Origin: Flavobacterium segetis
Lineage (GTDB): Bacteria; Bacteroidota; Bacteroidia; Flavobacteriales; Flavobacteriaceae
NCBI RefSeq assembly: GCF_900129575.1
Contig: NZ_FQWE01000001.1
Coordinates: 372,001 to 436,000 of the forward strand
Direction: 5' to 3'
Length of the DNA: 64,000 bases
Of the stretch, positions 9,276-18,996 are shown piece by piece. The translations under genes and the position numbers were made by a program. Numbering within the stretch: position 1 is the stretch's first letter; each line of letters begins with the position of its first letter. The notes beneath the pieces were generated by a model. That model was not told where the DNA came from. It saw only the letters and a list, made by a program, of their open reading frames with translations, and made no database searches.

Positions 9276-9578
9276 ATGAACATAGAAAATCCTATGGAAA
9301 TCAAAGACAACACTTTTTCAAGACAATTTGAGACTACAGTAAACGAGGGATTAATTACAGTAGAATATTCCTTTCAAGAGAAGAAAATATTTCTAACAAA
9401 AATAAATGTTCCTGAAGCATTTGAAAACGAAGCATTTATTTCTGATTTTCTAAAGAATATCATGGAAATCGCTATTGAACGGAAATTAAGAGTGGTTCCT
9501 ATATTACCAAAAATAGTTCTTTTTTTTAAAAAAAATCCTATTTATAAAGAGTTACTTCCCCCAGGAATTAGGCTGTAA
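9276..9578 (+). CDS. Small GNAT-fold protein (Gcn5-related N-acetyltransferase, YjdJ-like)
   Basis: A 100-residue protein that matches the short single-domain acetyltransferase family in layout: a strand (TVEYSF), a second strand with L-T-K-I-N-V-P, a helix, then VVPILPKIVLFFKKNPIYKELL. In active members the segment after the V-P step carries a glycine-rich acetyl-CoA loop. Here that place reads FENEAFIS, without glycines, so cofactor binding may be altered or lost. It follows the pirin gene by 11 bases and ends at a shared bidirectional terminator. Confidence 0.75.
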   Translation: MNIENPMEIKDNTFSRQFETTVNEGLITVEYSFQEKKIFLTKINVPEAFENEAFISDFLKNIMEIAIERKLRVVPILPKIVLFFKKNPIYKELLPPGIRL

Positions 9579-9617
9579 AAAAAATGAGGCTGTGTTCTAA
9601 AATACAGCCTCATTTTT
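9579..9617. terminator. Bidirectional terminator between GNAT-fold gene and ABC-F gene
   Basis: A stem (AAAATGAGGCTGT paired with ACAGCCTCATTTT) has A-run and T-run on the two sides, so it can end transcription from both the plus-strand pirin/GNAT pair and the minus-strand ABC-F gene. Confidence 0.9.
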
Positions 9618-9639
9618 AATTTATGAACAAATTCAAATT

Positions 9640-11274
9640 CTATTTCTCAATCTCTTTCATACTATCCATTTTCTTGTAAGCTAGAAAACCTGTGATGTCT
9701 TCAAAATGTTCCACAATTCTTTTATTTCCAAATTCAAAAACCTTAGTTGCTAAACCATCCAGGAAATCCCTGTCGTGAGAAACTAAGATCAAAGTTCCAT
9801 CAAAATCGCGCAAAGCATCTTTAATAATATCCTTAGTTTTCATGTCCAAGTGATTCGAAGGTTCGTCAAGAATTAATAAGTTTACTGGTTCTAGCAATAA
9901 TTTTATCATTGCTAAACGCGTTTTTTCACCACCAGATAGCACTTTGACTTTCTTAGTAACATCATCACCATGAAACATAAACGCGCCTAAAATATCTTTG
10001 ATTTTTGTTCGAACATCACCCACAGCGATATCATCAATTGTTTCAAAAATAGTAGCGTTTTCATTTAATAATGACGCCTGATTTTGTGCAAAATAACCAA
10101 TTTGAGCATTGTGACCTATTTCCAGACTACCACCATTTATTTCTATTTGCTTCATGATGGCTTTGATCATGGTTGATTTACCTTCGCCATTTTTACCTAC
10201 AAAAGCTACTTTTTGACCTCTTTCAATAACGATATTCGCCTCTTTAAAAACTACATGATCTCCGTAGGATTTTGATAAATCTTTAACAATTACAGGATAT
10301 TGTCCTGAACGAACTGCTGCTGGGAATTTTAATTTTAGCGCTGATGTATCAACCTCATCCACTTGAACGATGACTAATTTTTCTAACATTTTAACACGCG
10401 ATTGAACCGCATCTGTTTTAGAAAATGTTCCTTTAAATCGGTCAATAAACGTTCTATTATCAGCAATCATGCGTTGTTGTTCGTCGTACGCTTTTTGTTG
10501 GTGCATTCTGCGATCTTTTCGCAACTCTAAATAATGAGTGTATTTGGCTTTATAATCATAAATACGACCCATTGTTACCTCGATCGTTCTATTAGTAATA
10601 TTGTCTACAAAAGTTTTATCGTGCGAAATAACTACTACAGCCTTAGCTGAATTAATCAAGAAATCTTCAAGCCACTGAATGCTTTCAATATCCATGTGGT
10701 TTGTAGGTTCATCAAGCAAAATTAAGTCTGGTTTTTGCAAAAGTATTTTAGCGAGCTCAATACGCATTCTCCAACCACCTGAAAACTCAGAAGTTTGACG
10801 CGTAAAATCTTCGCGTACAAATCCTAATCCAAGAAGAATTTTCTCAATCTCAGCTTCATAATTCACTTCCTCGATGGCATAGAATTTCTCACTCAAATCA
10901 GAAACTCTTTTAATTAATTTCATGTATGCATCGCTTTCGTAATCCGTACGAATAGTGAGCTGCTCGTTAATTTCGTCAATTTCGGCTTTCATCGAAAAAA
11001 TTTCGCCAAAAGCTTTAGAAGTTTCCTCCATAACCGTCGCACCATCAGTCGTTAATAAATGCTGCGGCAAATAGGCTACAACAGCGTCTTTTGGTGCAGA
11101 AATATTTCCAGTTGATGGTTTACTTTGTCCAGCAATTATTTTTAAGAGTGTCGATTTTCCTGCTCCATTCTTACCCATTAAAGCAATTTTATCATTTTCA
11201 TTTATGGCAAAAGAAACATCACTAAAAAGGGTTGTGCCACCAAACTGCACAGAAATATCGTTAACTGTAATCAT
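9640..11274 (-). CDS. ABC-F family ATPase (ribosome-associated)
   Basis: A 544-residue protein with two ABC ATPase domains and no membrane segments. Domain 1 has Walker A GKNGAGKST, a signature in EFSGGWRMR and Walker B LILLDEPTNHMD. Domain 2 has GKNGEGKST, LSGGEKTR and LLILDEPSNHLD. The linker between them contains the charged segment FSKTDAVQSRVKMLEKL typical of the ABC-F interdomain linker. ABC-F proteins bind the ribosomal E site and regulate translation or relieve antibiotic or stall stress. The overall size suggests a YbiT-type housekeeping member rather than a resistance protein, but this is not certain. A TATCTTTG -7-like element lies just upstream on the minus strand. Confidence 0.93.
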   Translation of the reverse strand: MITVNDISVQFGGTTLFSDVSFAINENDKIALMGKNGAGKSTLLKIIAGQSKPSTGNISAPKDAVVAYLPQHLLTTDGATVMEETSKAFGEIFSMKAEIDEINEQLTIRTDYESDAYMKLIKRVSDLSEKFYAIEEVNYEAEIEKILLGLGFVREDFTRQTSEFSGGWRMRIELAKILLQKPDLILLDEPTNHMDIESIQWLEDFLINSAKAVVVISHDKTFVDNITNRTIEVTMGRIYDYKAKYTHYLELRKDRRMHQQKAYDEQQRMIADNRTFIDRFKGTFSKTDAVQSRVKMLEKLVIVQVDEVDTSALKLKFPAAVRSGQYPVIVKDLSKSYGDHVVFKEANIVIERGQKVAFVGKNGEGKSTMIKAIMKQIEINGGSLEIGHNAQIGYFAQNQASLLNENATIFETIDDIAVGDVRTKIKDILGAFMFHGDDVTKKVKVLSGGEKTRLAMIKLLLEPVNLLILDEPSNHLDMKTKDIIKDALRDFDGTLILVSHDRDFLDGLATKVFEFGNKRIVEHFEDITGFLAYKKMDSMKEIEK

Positions 11275-11439
11275 TGAATTGTTGATTTGTGGTTTCGGTT
11301 TCTGGTTACCCTAAAAACCGATTTGTTATAAAAAGTGCAAAGATAGATTAATTACTAATTTGTTTGCTAAAAAATAAAAGCTTCTAAAAACCGATTGAAA
11401 TAGGATTTAAAAAAGCGATCAAGTCATTTATTACTTGAA

Positions 11440-12906
11440 CTATTTCTCCTCGCGCTTTTTATTGATGGAATTCCAAATATGCGCATTTGAAACCCCAATA
11501 TCATCAGGATGAAACACGGGATCAATACCTGTTTTTCGCTGTTTTTCGTAATCCTTCAATGCTAATAATGCAGGTTTTTGCAATAAAAGAATAGCAATTA
11601 TATTGAACCAAGCCATTAACCCTACTCCCAAGTCACCAATATTCCAGGCTAGTTTGGCTTGATTGATCGATCCGTACATAATAACGACCATCATTAATAC
11701 TTTCAGTAAATGGGAATAAATAGGGGATTTTAAATTCCTAGTTAAATATGAAATATTAGTTTCTGCAATGTAGTAATACGCTAGTAAAGTGGTAAACGCG
11801 AAGAAAAATAAAGCTATCGCAACAAAATAAGATCCAAAACCAGGCAAAACGCTATCCATTGCAGTTTGTGTAAATCCAGCGCCAGCCGAAACATTTTGTG
11901 CTCCATAATACAAGTAATCAGTATTTCCATCAGAACTTAAAACAGGATTATGCACATTATATTTTCCGGTAATTAACAGCATAAATCCGGTGGCTGAGCA
12001 CACCAACAAAGTATCTATGTAAACTGAAAATGATTGAACCAGACCTTGCTTAGTAGGATGCGAGACATTTGCGGCAGCAGCAATATGTGGTGCAGTGCCT
12101 TGACCAGCTTCATTTGAATAAATCCCTCTTTTCACTCCCCATTGAATTGCCAAACCGAAAACAGCTCCAAATCCTGCTTCCATATTAAAAGCACTTTTAA
12201 AAACCAAAGCGATAACAGCAGGAAGTTTGTCAATATCAATTGCTATGATTACCAGTACGATTACAATGTATGCAATAGCCATTAATGGAACCACAAATTC
12301 AGTGACCTTTGCAATTCTTTTTACACCACCAAAAACAATGGCACCAAAAATTAGCGCAACCACTAGTCCTGACTTCCAAGTATCAATTTCAAATGCATTT
12401 TGTATTCCATCTGCAACAGAATTAGCTTGAACACCTGGAAGTAAAAACCCGGCAGAAATTATGGAAACAACCGCAAAAAGTACACTAAACCATTTTACGC
12501 CCAAACCTCTTTCAATATAAAAAGCCGGTCCACCACGAAATTCTCCTAAATGCTTTTCCTTATAAATTTGAGCCAGAGTAGCCTCCACAAAAGCGGTACT
12601 TGCTCCAAAAAAAGCCACCATCCACATCCAGAATAATGCCCCTGGCCCTCCAAAAGCTATTGCTGTAGCAACGCCTGCGATATTTCCCGTACCCACTCTA
12701 CCTGCTAATGACATCGATAACGCCTGAAAAGAAGAAACACCCGATTCCGAACTTTTGCCATCAAACAACAATCTAAACATCTCTCTAAAATGACGTATCT
12801 GCAAGAAACGAGTCCTGACAGAAAAATATAAGCCAGTCCCTAAACACAAAACAATTAACGCATTACTCCACACAACAGCATTCAATACCCCAATAATCTC
12901 TTCCAT
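11440..12906 (-). CDS. Sodium:alanine symporter family protein (copy 1)
   Basis: A 488-residue inner-membrane transporter of the AGCS (alanine or glycine:cation symporter) family with about eleven hydrophobic segments. Family motifs are clear: the N-terminal LCLGTGLYFSVRTRFLQIRHF, the central QALSMSLAGRVGTGNIAGVA, and GIYSNEAGQGTAPHIAAAA. It should import alanine or glycine with sodium. A close paralogue lies 480 bases upstream in the same orientation. The proteins are nearly colinear and the same length to one residue, so this is a tandem duplication. A 63-base stretch (11801-11863) is nearly identical to the paralogue at DNA level. Confidence 0.95.
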   Translation of the reverse strand: MEEIIGVLNAVVWSNALIVLCLGTGLYFSVRTRFLQIRHFREMFRLLFDGKSSESGVSSFQALSMSLAGRVGTGNIAGVATAIAFGGPGALFWMWMVAFFGASTAFVEATLAQIYKEKHLGEFRGGPAFYIERGLGVKWFSVLFAVVSIISAGFLLPGVQANSVADGIQNAFEIDTWKSGLVVALIFGAIVFGGVKRIAKVTEFVVPLMAIAYIVIVLVIIAIDIDKLPAVIALVFKSAFNMEAGFGAVFGLAIQWGVKRGIYSNEAGQGTAPHIAAAANVSHPTKQGLVQSFSVYIDTLLVCSATGFMLLITGKYNVHNPVLSSDGNTDYLYYGAQNVSAGAGFTQTAMDSVLPGFGSYFVAIALFFFAFTTLLAYYYIAETNISYLTRNLKSPIYSHLLKVLMMVVIMYGSINQAKLAWNIGDLGVGLMAWFNIIAILLLQKPALLALKDYEKQRKTGIDPVFHPDDIGVSNAHIWNSINKKREEK

Positions 12907-13389
12907 AAATCTTTTACTTTATTACTAATTTAAACAGAGCTAATTGCACTCATCTTATACTTATTTTGATAAAAATAAAGTTTTAAGTTAAAAAAAACTA
13001 ACGATGGAGTGCTTAAAGAGCAAGGAATAGCAGGGGAGCGCTACAGTAAATTCCCTAAAAAGCTAAAAATCAAGAAAAAATTAAAAAATAAACTAGTAAT
13101 AATATGTAAAATTGTAGAAATCTATGAATAGTTATAAAAACGGACTAAACGTGAATAAATTAAATCTAGTAATTGCTTGTTGTGCAAGTAACAACAAATT
13201 GTCTTTAAACTTATTATAACTATTTTGTCAAATTAAGCGAAGTCGAGATTGCGATGGACTTACGAACAATTTTTCGTGCATCATTACAATTATTAGGACG
13301 TGCTCAAAATGACAAATTCCAATTCTTTTTAATAGTAAATTTAAAACATAAATGATATCAATGCGATTTACAATACACTTACGGCCTAG
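12907..13389. other. Intergenic region between symporter paralogues; weak palindromic relic
   Basis: No convincing gene on either strand. At 13223-13316 a diverged inverted repeat has ends TTTGTCA and TGACAAA about 90 bases apart, which resembles a decayed short palindromic element. A GC-richer patch near 13015-13055 may be a worn repeat of another type. Both readings are tentative. Confidence 0.35.
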
Positions 13390-14853
13390 TTACACTTGAT
13401 TGTTTTTAGTTATAGTACTCCAGATGTGTGCATTATTCACTCCTATATCTTCAGGGTTAAAGGTAGGATCTAGTCCTAGCTTTTTTTGTCTTTCATAATC
13501 TTTCAACGCGGCTAATGCAGGCTTTTGCAATAAAATAATTGCTATGATATTAAACCAAGCCATCAATCCAACACCAATATCTCCAATATCCCAAGCTAAT
13601 TTTGCTTGATTGATTGAGCCGTACATAATAACAAACATCATAACCGCTTTTAAAACATAATTGAAAACGGGCGACTCAAATTTTCTTGTCAAATACGAAA
13701 CATTTGTTTCAGCAATATAATAGTAAGCAATGATGGTAGTAAAGGCAAAGAAAAATAAAGCTATCGCAACAAAATAAGATCCAAAACCAGGAAAAACGCT
13801 ATCCATTGCACTTTGCGTAAATCCTGGCCCTACAGCTACATTTTGAGCACCAGAATACAAAAATTCGGCTGCATTAGCAGATCCAAAAGCGGGATTATAA
13901 ACATTGTACTTTCCTGTGATGAGTAACATAAATCCAGTTGCGGAACAAACTAATAAGGTATCAATATACACTGAAAAAGATTGTACTAAACCTTGTTTTA
14001 CAGGATGCGAAACATTAGCAGCAGCGGCAATATGAGGAGCAGTTCCTTGACCCGCTTCATTAGAATAAATTCCTCTTTTTACGCCCCACTGTATTGCTAA
14101 GCCAAATACTGCTCCAAAACCAGCATCCATATTGAAAGCACTTTTAAATACTAAAGCAATCACATCTGGCAATTGTTTTATATCAATTGCTATAATTACC
14201 ACCGCAATCAACATGTACCCTATTGCCATAAAGGGAACAATATATTCTGTGAATTTGGCAATTCTTTTTACACCACCGAAAACAATCGCAGCAAAAATCA
14301 AAACAACAAATAATCCACTAATCCAAGTATCTAATTGAAACGCATTTTTAATTCCATCAGCCACTGAATTGGCTTGAACCCCAGGCAACAACATGCCAGC
14401 AGAGATAACAGAAACGATTGCAAATAATACTCCAAACCATTTCACGCCCAATCCTCGTTCAATATAAAAAGCAGGACCTCCGCGAAATTGTCCTAAATGT
14501 TTTTCCTTATAGATTTGGGCTAATGTTGCTTCGATAAATGCAGTACTTGCTCCTAAAAAAGCGACTAACCACATCCAGAACATTGCTCCAGGTCCACCAA
14601 ATGCAATAGCAGTTGCAACCCCTGCTATGTTTCCAGTACCTACTCTACCCGCTAAAGACATTGATAAAGCTTGAAATGAAGAAACCCCAGATTCAGTGCT
14701 TTTGCCATCAAATAACAAGCGAAACATTTCTTTGAAATGACGTACTTGTAAAAATCGTGTACGTAGCGAAAAATAAAGCCCAGTGCCTAAGCACAAAACT
14801 ATTAACGCATCACTCCAAATAATACCATTGATGGTTCCAACAAAATCCTCCAT
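13390..14853 (-). CDS. Sodium:alanine symporter family protein (copy 2)
   Basis: A 487-residue AGCS-family transporter, paralogue of the gene at 11440-12906. It shares the motifs QALSMSLAGRVGTGNIAGVA and GIYSNEAGQGTAPHIAAAA and most of the sequence in between. The differences gather in the C-terminal tail, in the loop near residues 315-335, and in conservative membrane changes. Expected role is sodium-driven uptake of alanine or glycine. Two copies could differ in affinity, substrate or expression; the sequence does not tell which. Each gene has its own 5' region, so they are probably transcribed separately. Confidence 0.95.
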   Translation of the reverse strand: MEDFVGTINGIIWSDALIVLCLGTGLYFSLRTRFLQVRHFKEMFRLLFDGKSTESGVSSFQALSMSLAGRVGTGNIAGVATAIAFGGPGAMFWMWLVAFLGASTAFIEATLAQIYKEKHLGQFRGGPAFYIERGLGVKWFGVLFAIVSVISAGMLLPGVQANSVADGIKNAFQLDTWISGLFVVLIFAAIVFGGVKRIAKFTEYIVPFMAIGYMLIAVVIIAIDIKQLPDVIALVFKSAFNMDAGFGAVFGLAIQWGVKRGIYSNEAGQGTAPHIAAAANVSHPVKQGLVQSFSVYIDTLLVCSATGFMLLITGKYNVYNPAFGSANAAEFLYSGAQNVAVGPGFTQSAMDSVFPGFGSYFVAIALFFFAFTTIIAYYYIAETNVSYLTRKFESPVFNYVLKAVMMFVIMYGSINQAKLAWDIGDIGVGLMAWFNIIAIILLQKPALAALKDYERQKKLGLDPTFNPEDIGVNNAHIWSTITKNNQV

Positions 14854-15279
14854 AAAATTATCTTATTTATATTTATCAAAAAATCAATCAAATAAAAATT
14901 TTCGCTAAAACTAAAAAATATCGATATAATAAACTAACTATCTCACTTATAAATATTGAATTACGCATTAATTAACTCAAAATCAGGTTAAAATAAAATC
15001 CTTAAAACATGACTTAAACATAAAAAAAATTTAACTAATTATATCCATTTTATGGAACTTTACGTTGGAAAAATTTGAGAATGAAAGTGAAGTACTATTT
15101 TACAAGACATATTTTTGAGCTTTTGAAATATTAGAATCGCAATGTGATTTTGTAGATCTCAGTATTTTTTATGGTAAAAAATTTGTGGCGCTATGCTCGA
15201 TAAATATCGTTTTAAGTGACGGGAAGTTATTCCTTAAAAGAAGCATAGATTGATAAATGATTTAAAAATAATAATTAAA
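14854..15279. other. Intergenic region, no feature recognised
   Basis: About 430 AT-rich bases between copy 2 of the symporter and the terminator of the GlmU-family gene. I see no gene, RNA or clear repeat. The symporter promoter must lie within its left part but no full consensus was found. Confidence 0.5.
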
Positions 15280-15315
15280 AAAAACTGCCTCATCAATTAG
15301 AGGAGGCAGTTTTTA
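15280..15315 (-). terminator. Rho-independent terminator of the GlmU-family gene
   Basis: The stem AAACTGCCTC against GAGGCAGTTT closes an 11-base loop and has A and T runs on either side. On the minus strand it lies 22 bases after the stop of the GlmU-family gene. Confidence 0.85.
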
Positions 15316-15337
15316 TTTATCAATTGATATAAAATCG

Positions 15338-16513
15338 TTATTCTTTTCTCCACTTTTTACTTTCTTCAAAAACATGTTCTAAGATTGCAGCTTCCCGTTC
15401 GTCAAATTCTATTCCGCGGCGACTCATTACTAATCGCGCAGTTTCAAATGCTTTTTTAGTGATGTAAGTTGTAAATCCAGCAGCTCCACCCCAAGAAAAA
15501 CTAGGTACAAAATTACGTGGAAATCCAGTTCCAAAAATATTAGCACTCACTCCTACCACTGTTCCGGTATTAAACATAGTATTAATGCCGCATTTACTAT
15601 GATCTCCCATCATTAAACCACAAAACTGAAGTCCTGTTTTAATAAAGCCCTCGGTTTCATAGCTCCACAATTTTACTTCCTCGTAGTTGTTTTTTAGATT
15701 TGAATTATTAGTATCGGCTCCCATATTACACCATTCACCAATAACAGAATCTCCAAGATACCCTTCGTGACCTTTATTTGCATGAGCAAAAAGAACGGCA
15801 TTTTTTACTTCACCACCAATTCTCGAATAAGGTCCAACTGTTGTAGCTCCATAGACTTTAGAGCCCATTTTTACAGAACCATATTCGCATAAAGCAAATG
15901 GCCCTCGAATCATAGACCCTTCCATAATTTCAGAATCCTTACCTATATATATTGGACCTGCAGATGCATTAAGTGTAACAAATTCTAATATGGCACCTTC
16001 TTCAATAAAAACATTATCAGCACCTATAACATTTACACTTTTAGGAATTGGTTGCGATTTCCTATCTTCAGTTATGTATTCAAAATCTTCTTGTATAGCC
16101 AAGTTGTTTTTTGAAAAAATATCCCAAGTGTTTTTTAATGTGATACAATCTTCTTGAAATTCTAAGATTTCATAAGTGTCAAAATCTACTTCCTCTTGCT
16201 CATCATTTGTATAAAAAGCGATCACTTCATCCCCTTTAAAAATAGCTTGATTGGGCTCCAAATTACTAACCATTTCTGCTAATACCGCATTAGGTAAAAA
16301 TGAAGCATTAATCATTACATTTTCCTCTAATTCAACCATCGGATATTTCTCCGATAAATATTCTTCTGTTAATGTCGTTGTGGTAGAACCCAAACGCATT
16401 TCCCACTTTTGACGAATGGTCATAATTCCAATTAAAATATCAGCAACAGGGCGGGTAAATGTAAAAGGCAACAATGCATTACGTGCGGGGCCATCAAAGA
16501 GAATATAATTCAT
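15338..16513 (-). CDS. GlmU-family sugar nucleotidyltransferase/acetyltransferase
   Basis: A 391-residue protein with the Bacteroidota alternative GlmU layout. The N-terminus (MNYILFDG, then LLPFTFTRPVADILIGI) is the diverged nucleotidyltransferase half. The second half, from about residue 165, is a left-handed beta-helix built from hexapeptide repeats and includes the acetyltransferase-like block GAIL-FVTLNASAGPIYIG and a loop with HANKGHEGYLGDS. In organisms with this family it is proposed to supply UDP-N-acetylglucosamine for peptidoglycan and LPS. Family assignment is firm; the exact reaction is inferred. It stands next to rpmE2, each with its own terminator. Confidence 0.85.
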   Translation of the reverse strand: MNYILFDGPARNALLPFTFTRPVADILIGIMTIRQKWEMRLGSTTTTLTEEYLSEKYPMVELEENVMINASFLPNAVLAEMVSNLEPNQAIFKGDEVIAFYTNDEQEEVDFDTYEILEFQEDCITLKNTWDIFSKNNLAIQEDFEYITEDRKSQPIPKSVNVIGADNVFIEEGAILEFVTLNASAGPIYIGKDSEIMEGSMIRGPFALCEYGSVKMGSKVYGATTVGPYSRIGGEVKNAVLFAHANKGHEGYLGDSVIGEWCNMGADTNNSNLKNNYEEVKLWSYETEGFIKTGLQFCGLMMGDHSKCGINTMFNTGTVVGVSANIFGTGFPRNFVPSFSWGGAAGFTTYITKKAFETARLVMSRRGIEFDEREAAILEHVFEESKKWRKE

Positions 16514-16629
16514 AAAAGCGATTGATTAGTTTTTAATAAATACTTTTCAGATTGCAAAAATAATTATAAAAAATATTTTTTTGTTTAAATTCTTAATAAA
16601 GTTGAAAGGTTTTTAGTTTACTTCAAAAG

Positions 16630-16661
16630 TAAAAGCCACGCTGTTGGGCGTGGCTTTTTTA
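16630..16661. terminator. Bidirectional terminator downstream of rpmE2
   Basis: The hairpin AAAAGCCACG / CGTGGCTTTT, with a short loop, lies 19 bases after the L31 stop on the minus strand. It is flanked by A and T runs, so it may work in both directions. Confidence 0.9.
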
Positions 16662-16679
16662 TATTTGTAAACATGCAAA

Positions 16680-16931
16680 TTATTTAGCGTGTTTAGCGTA
16701 TTTAGTTTTGAATTTATCAATACGACCTGCAGTATCAATAAGTTTAGATTTCCCTGTGTAAAAAGGATGAGAAGTTCTAGAGATCTCCATTTTTACAACT
16801 GGATATTCAACACCATCGTGAGTGATCGTTTCTTTAGTATCTGCAGTAGATTTAGTGATAAAAATTTCGTCATTTGACATGTCTTTAAATGCAACTAATC
16901 TGTAATTTTCTGGGTGAATTCCTTGTTTCAT
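16680..16931 (-). CDS. rpmE2: 50S ribosomal protein L31, type B
   Basis: An 83-residue protein that begins [19 protein letters not shown] and contains the L31 signature [21 protein letters not shown]. It is the type B form: the zinc-binding Cys residues of type A L31 are missing. Type B is often the zinc-independent form, but in Bacteroidota it is generally the only copy, so zinc regulation cannot be assumed. L31 bridges the ribosomal subunits. A near-consensus promoter lies about 110 bases upstream. Confidence 0.96.
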   Translation of the reverse strand: MKQGIHPENYRLVAFKDMSNDEIFITKSTADTKETITHDGVEYPVVKMEISRTSHPFYTGKSKLIDTAGRIDKFKTKYAKHAK

Positions 16932-17042
16932 CTTGTTGATCTTTTTTATTTGTTAATTATCACTAATCTTGAAGCTTTTCCTCTAACAGAAAAGGTATAG
17001 ATTCGTTTTAACCTTTTGTTTTACGTTATTATTTTGAGTCTG

Positions 17043-17071
17043 CAAATTTACAATTATTTTTCAATAAACAA
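17043..17071 (-). promoter_or_regulatory. Probable promoter of rpmE2
   Basis: On the minus strand TTG (17069-17071) and TAAATTTG (17043-17050) are separated by 18 bases, one short of the Bacteroidota optimum of 19. Confidence 0.6.
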
Positions 17072-17169
17072 TTCTTTGATTCATTTTTTTTTATGTTGGT
17101 TAAAATCATTTTATCGATGGCTATATATTGGGAATTGTTATATTTGTGGCTAAATAAATTAAGATAAAT

Positions 17170-17712
17170 ATGGAAAATAAAATATCCCCAGCGAAATCTG
17201 GATTAATATTCGGTGTGTTATTTGGCGTAATAATGGTTCTGGAGTTTGTTATTATGTATATCATAGGCATGAAATCCCTAGTTGGGACAAGTGCAGGTAT
17301 GATTGTAAATATTGCTAATTATTTAATCTTACCATTGGTTTTCATTTATTTAGGTTGTAACAATTACAAAAAAAATATTAACAATGGATTTATAACTTTT
17401 GGCGAATGCTTAAAAACTGGAGTTTCAATTACTTTTGTCGCAGCATTGATCTATGCCATTTTTAGTGTCATTTTTAATTTAATTTTTCCAGAATTTATAA
17501 GTGAAATGCTTTCAATTTCAAAAAGTGAAATGATTAAGACAACGCCTGACATAACAAGCGAACAGTTAGAATTAGGACTAAATATGATTGAAAAATTTAT
17601 GAACCCGCTTATTGTTTTCCCAGCTACTCTTGCTATGTATTCCTTTTTTGGATTGATTTATTCTCTAATTGTAGGTGCATTTGTTAAGAACGAAAATCCT
17701 CAAAGTCTATAA
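17170..17712 (+). CDS. DUF4199 family membrane protein
   Basis: A 180-residue protein with four hydrophobic segments: about residues 10-32, 43-62, 79-105 and 148-172. The arrangement, with an extended polar loop after the third segment, fits DUF4199, a Bacteroidota family of unknown function. The gene is four bases upstream of a family 2 glycosyltransferase, so the two are almost certainly one operon and may act together at the membrane. A TATATTTG -7 element at 17139-17146 lies 24 bases before the start; the -33 element is weak. Confidence 0.8.
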   Translation: MENKISPAKSGLIFGVLFGVIMVLEFVIMYIIGMKSLVGTSAGMIVNIANYLILPLVFIYLGCNNYKKNINNGFITFGECLKTGVSITFVAALIYAIFSVIFNLIFPEFISEMLSISKSEMIKTTPDITSEQLELGLNMIEKFMNPLIVFPATLAMYSFFGLIYSLIVGAFVKNENPQSL

Positions 17713-17716
17713 TTTA

Positions 17717-18676
17717 ATGAATCTATCCGTACTCATACCGCTTCTTAATGAAGAGGAATCAATAACAGAATTGTACTCTTGGATCATTAAAGTAATGCAA
17801 GAGCACAATTATACGTACGAAATTATTTTTCTAGATGATGGAAGCACCGATGATTCATGGTCGATTATTGAGCGTTTTTCTCAAGAAAATAATAATGTAA
17901 AAGGGATTCGTTTCATGAAAAACTTTGGCAAATCGCAAGCCCTACATGCCGGTTTTGCTAAAGCCAAGGGCGATGTAATTATTACCATGGATGCTGATTT
18001 GCAAGACAGTCCCGAGGAAATTCCTGGATTGTATGAAATGATCGTAAATGGCAGATATGATTTGGTTTCCGGTTGGAAAAAGAAACGATACGATTCTATT
18101 GTGGCTAAAAATTTACCGTCTAAATTATTCAATTGGGCTGCTAGAAAAACGTCAGGCGTAGAATTGAATGATTTTAATTGCGGACTGAAAGCTTACAAAA
18201 ATATTGTTGTCAAAAACATTGAAGTTTCTGGTGAAATGCACCGTTACATTCCAGTTTTGGCAAAAAATGCTGGGTTTGGAAAAATTGGTGAAAAAGTGGT
18301 TCAACATCAAGCTAGAAAATATGGCGAAACTAAATTTGGAATGGAACGTTTTGTCAATGGATTTCTGGATTTAATTACAATATGGTTTCTATCACGTTTT
18401 GGTAAACGACCCATGCACTTGTTTGGTGCGATCGGTTCCTTAATGTTCATCATTGGTTTTATAGTGGCAGCATTTATTGGAATTTCAAAATTATACCACA
18501 TGTATAATGATATGCGGTATAGCTTAGTGACTAACAATCCTTGGTTTTTTATTGCATTAACATCAATGATTTTAGGAACGCAATTGTTTTTAGCGGGATT
18601 TCTGGGTGAAATTATTTTACGTACTAAAAATAATGAAGAACGCTATAAAGTGGCTACCGAAGTTAATTTTTCATAA
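17717..18676 (+). CDS. Family 2 glycosyltransferase (DPM1/ArnC-like)
   Basis: A 319-residue polyprenyl-phosphate sugar transferase. The GT2 domain opens at once with LSVLIPLLNEEESI, followed by the nucleotide-sugar motif FLDDGSTDDS, the metal-binding ITMDADLQDSPEEI and a loop with DFNCGLKAYK. Two C-terminal hydrophobic segments (about residues 230-255 and 270-300) anchor it in the membrane, as in ArnC and GtrB relatives. It probably moves a sugar from a nucleotide donor to undecaprenyl phosphate. The ATG at 17717 was chosen because the preceding residues of the longer frame overlap the DUF4199 stop and are not family-like. Confidence 0.9.
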   Translation: MNLSVLIPLLNEEESITELYSWIIKVMQEHNYTYEIIFLDDGSTDDSWSIIERFSQENNNVKGIRFMKNFGKSQALHAGFAKAKGDVIITMDADLQDSPEEIPGLYEMIVNGRYDLVSGWKKKRYDSIVAKNLPSKLFNWAARKTSGVELNDFNCGLKAYKNIVVKNIEVSGEMHRYIPVLAKNAGFGKIGEKVVQHQARKYGETKFGMERFVNGFLDLITIWFLSRFGKRPMHLFGAIGSLMFIIGFIVAAFIGISKLYHMYNDMRYSLVTNNPWFFIALTSMILGTQLFLAGFLGEIILRTKNNEERYKVATEVNFS

Positions 18677-18996
18677 TTAAAACTTAGTATTTAGAGAATT
18701 TGGCCGTTTAAATAGTTGTTAATGGATGTTGAAATTATCATATATTAAATCTTTGAAGTTCGTAACTATTAAGTGATGCTTGATTTTGATTTATCCTTTT
18801 TTTGAAGTTTTTTTTTACTTCAAAAATTTGTCTTGAATTATGAAGCACTAACGAAAAAGCTAACTGAATTTGAAAATTAATTTCCACATATTTTATAAAG
18901 TATAAAATTTCTTAGTTGATATAGACAGTGAAGCTAAGAAAATCATAGAGAGAAACAAAATAGGTTATAAAAAATAAAGTTGATGAGTAGCTAACT
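18677..18996. other. Intergenic region with one terminator-like hairpin
   Basis: No gene seen. A T-rich hairpin (TTTTTGAAGT paired with ACTTCAAAAA, 18797-18829) lies about 120 bases after the glycosyltransferase stop and may be its terminator. The rest is AT-rich without recognisable structure up to the dispersed repeat at 18997. Confidence 0.4.

Noticed and set aside
13015..13075. Third copy of the 79-bp dispersed repeat (reverse or worn)
   Set aside because: Only short bits such as GAATAGCAGG agree; too little to call a copy.
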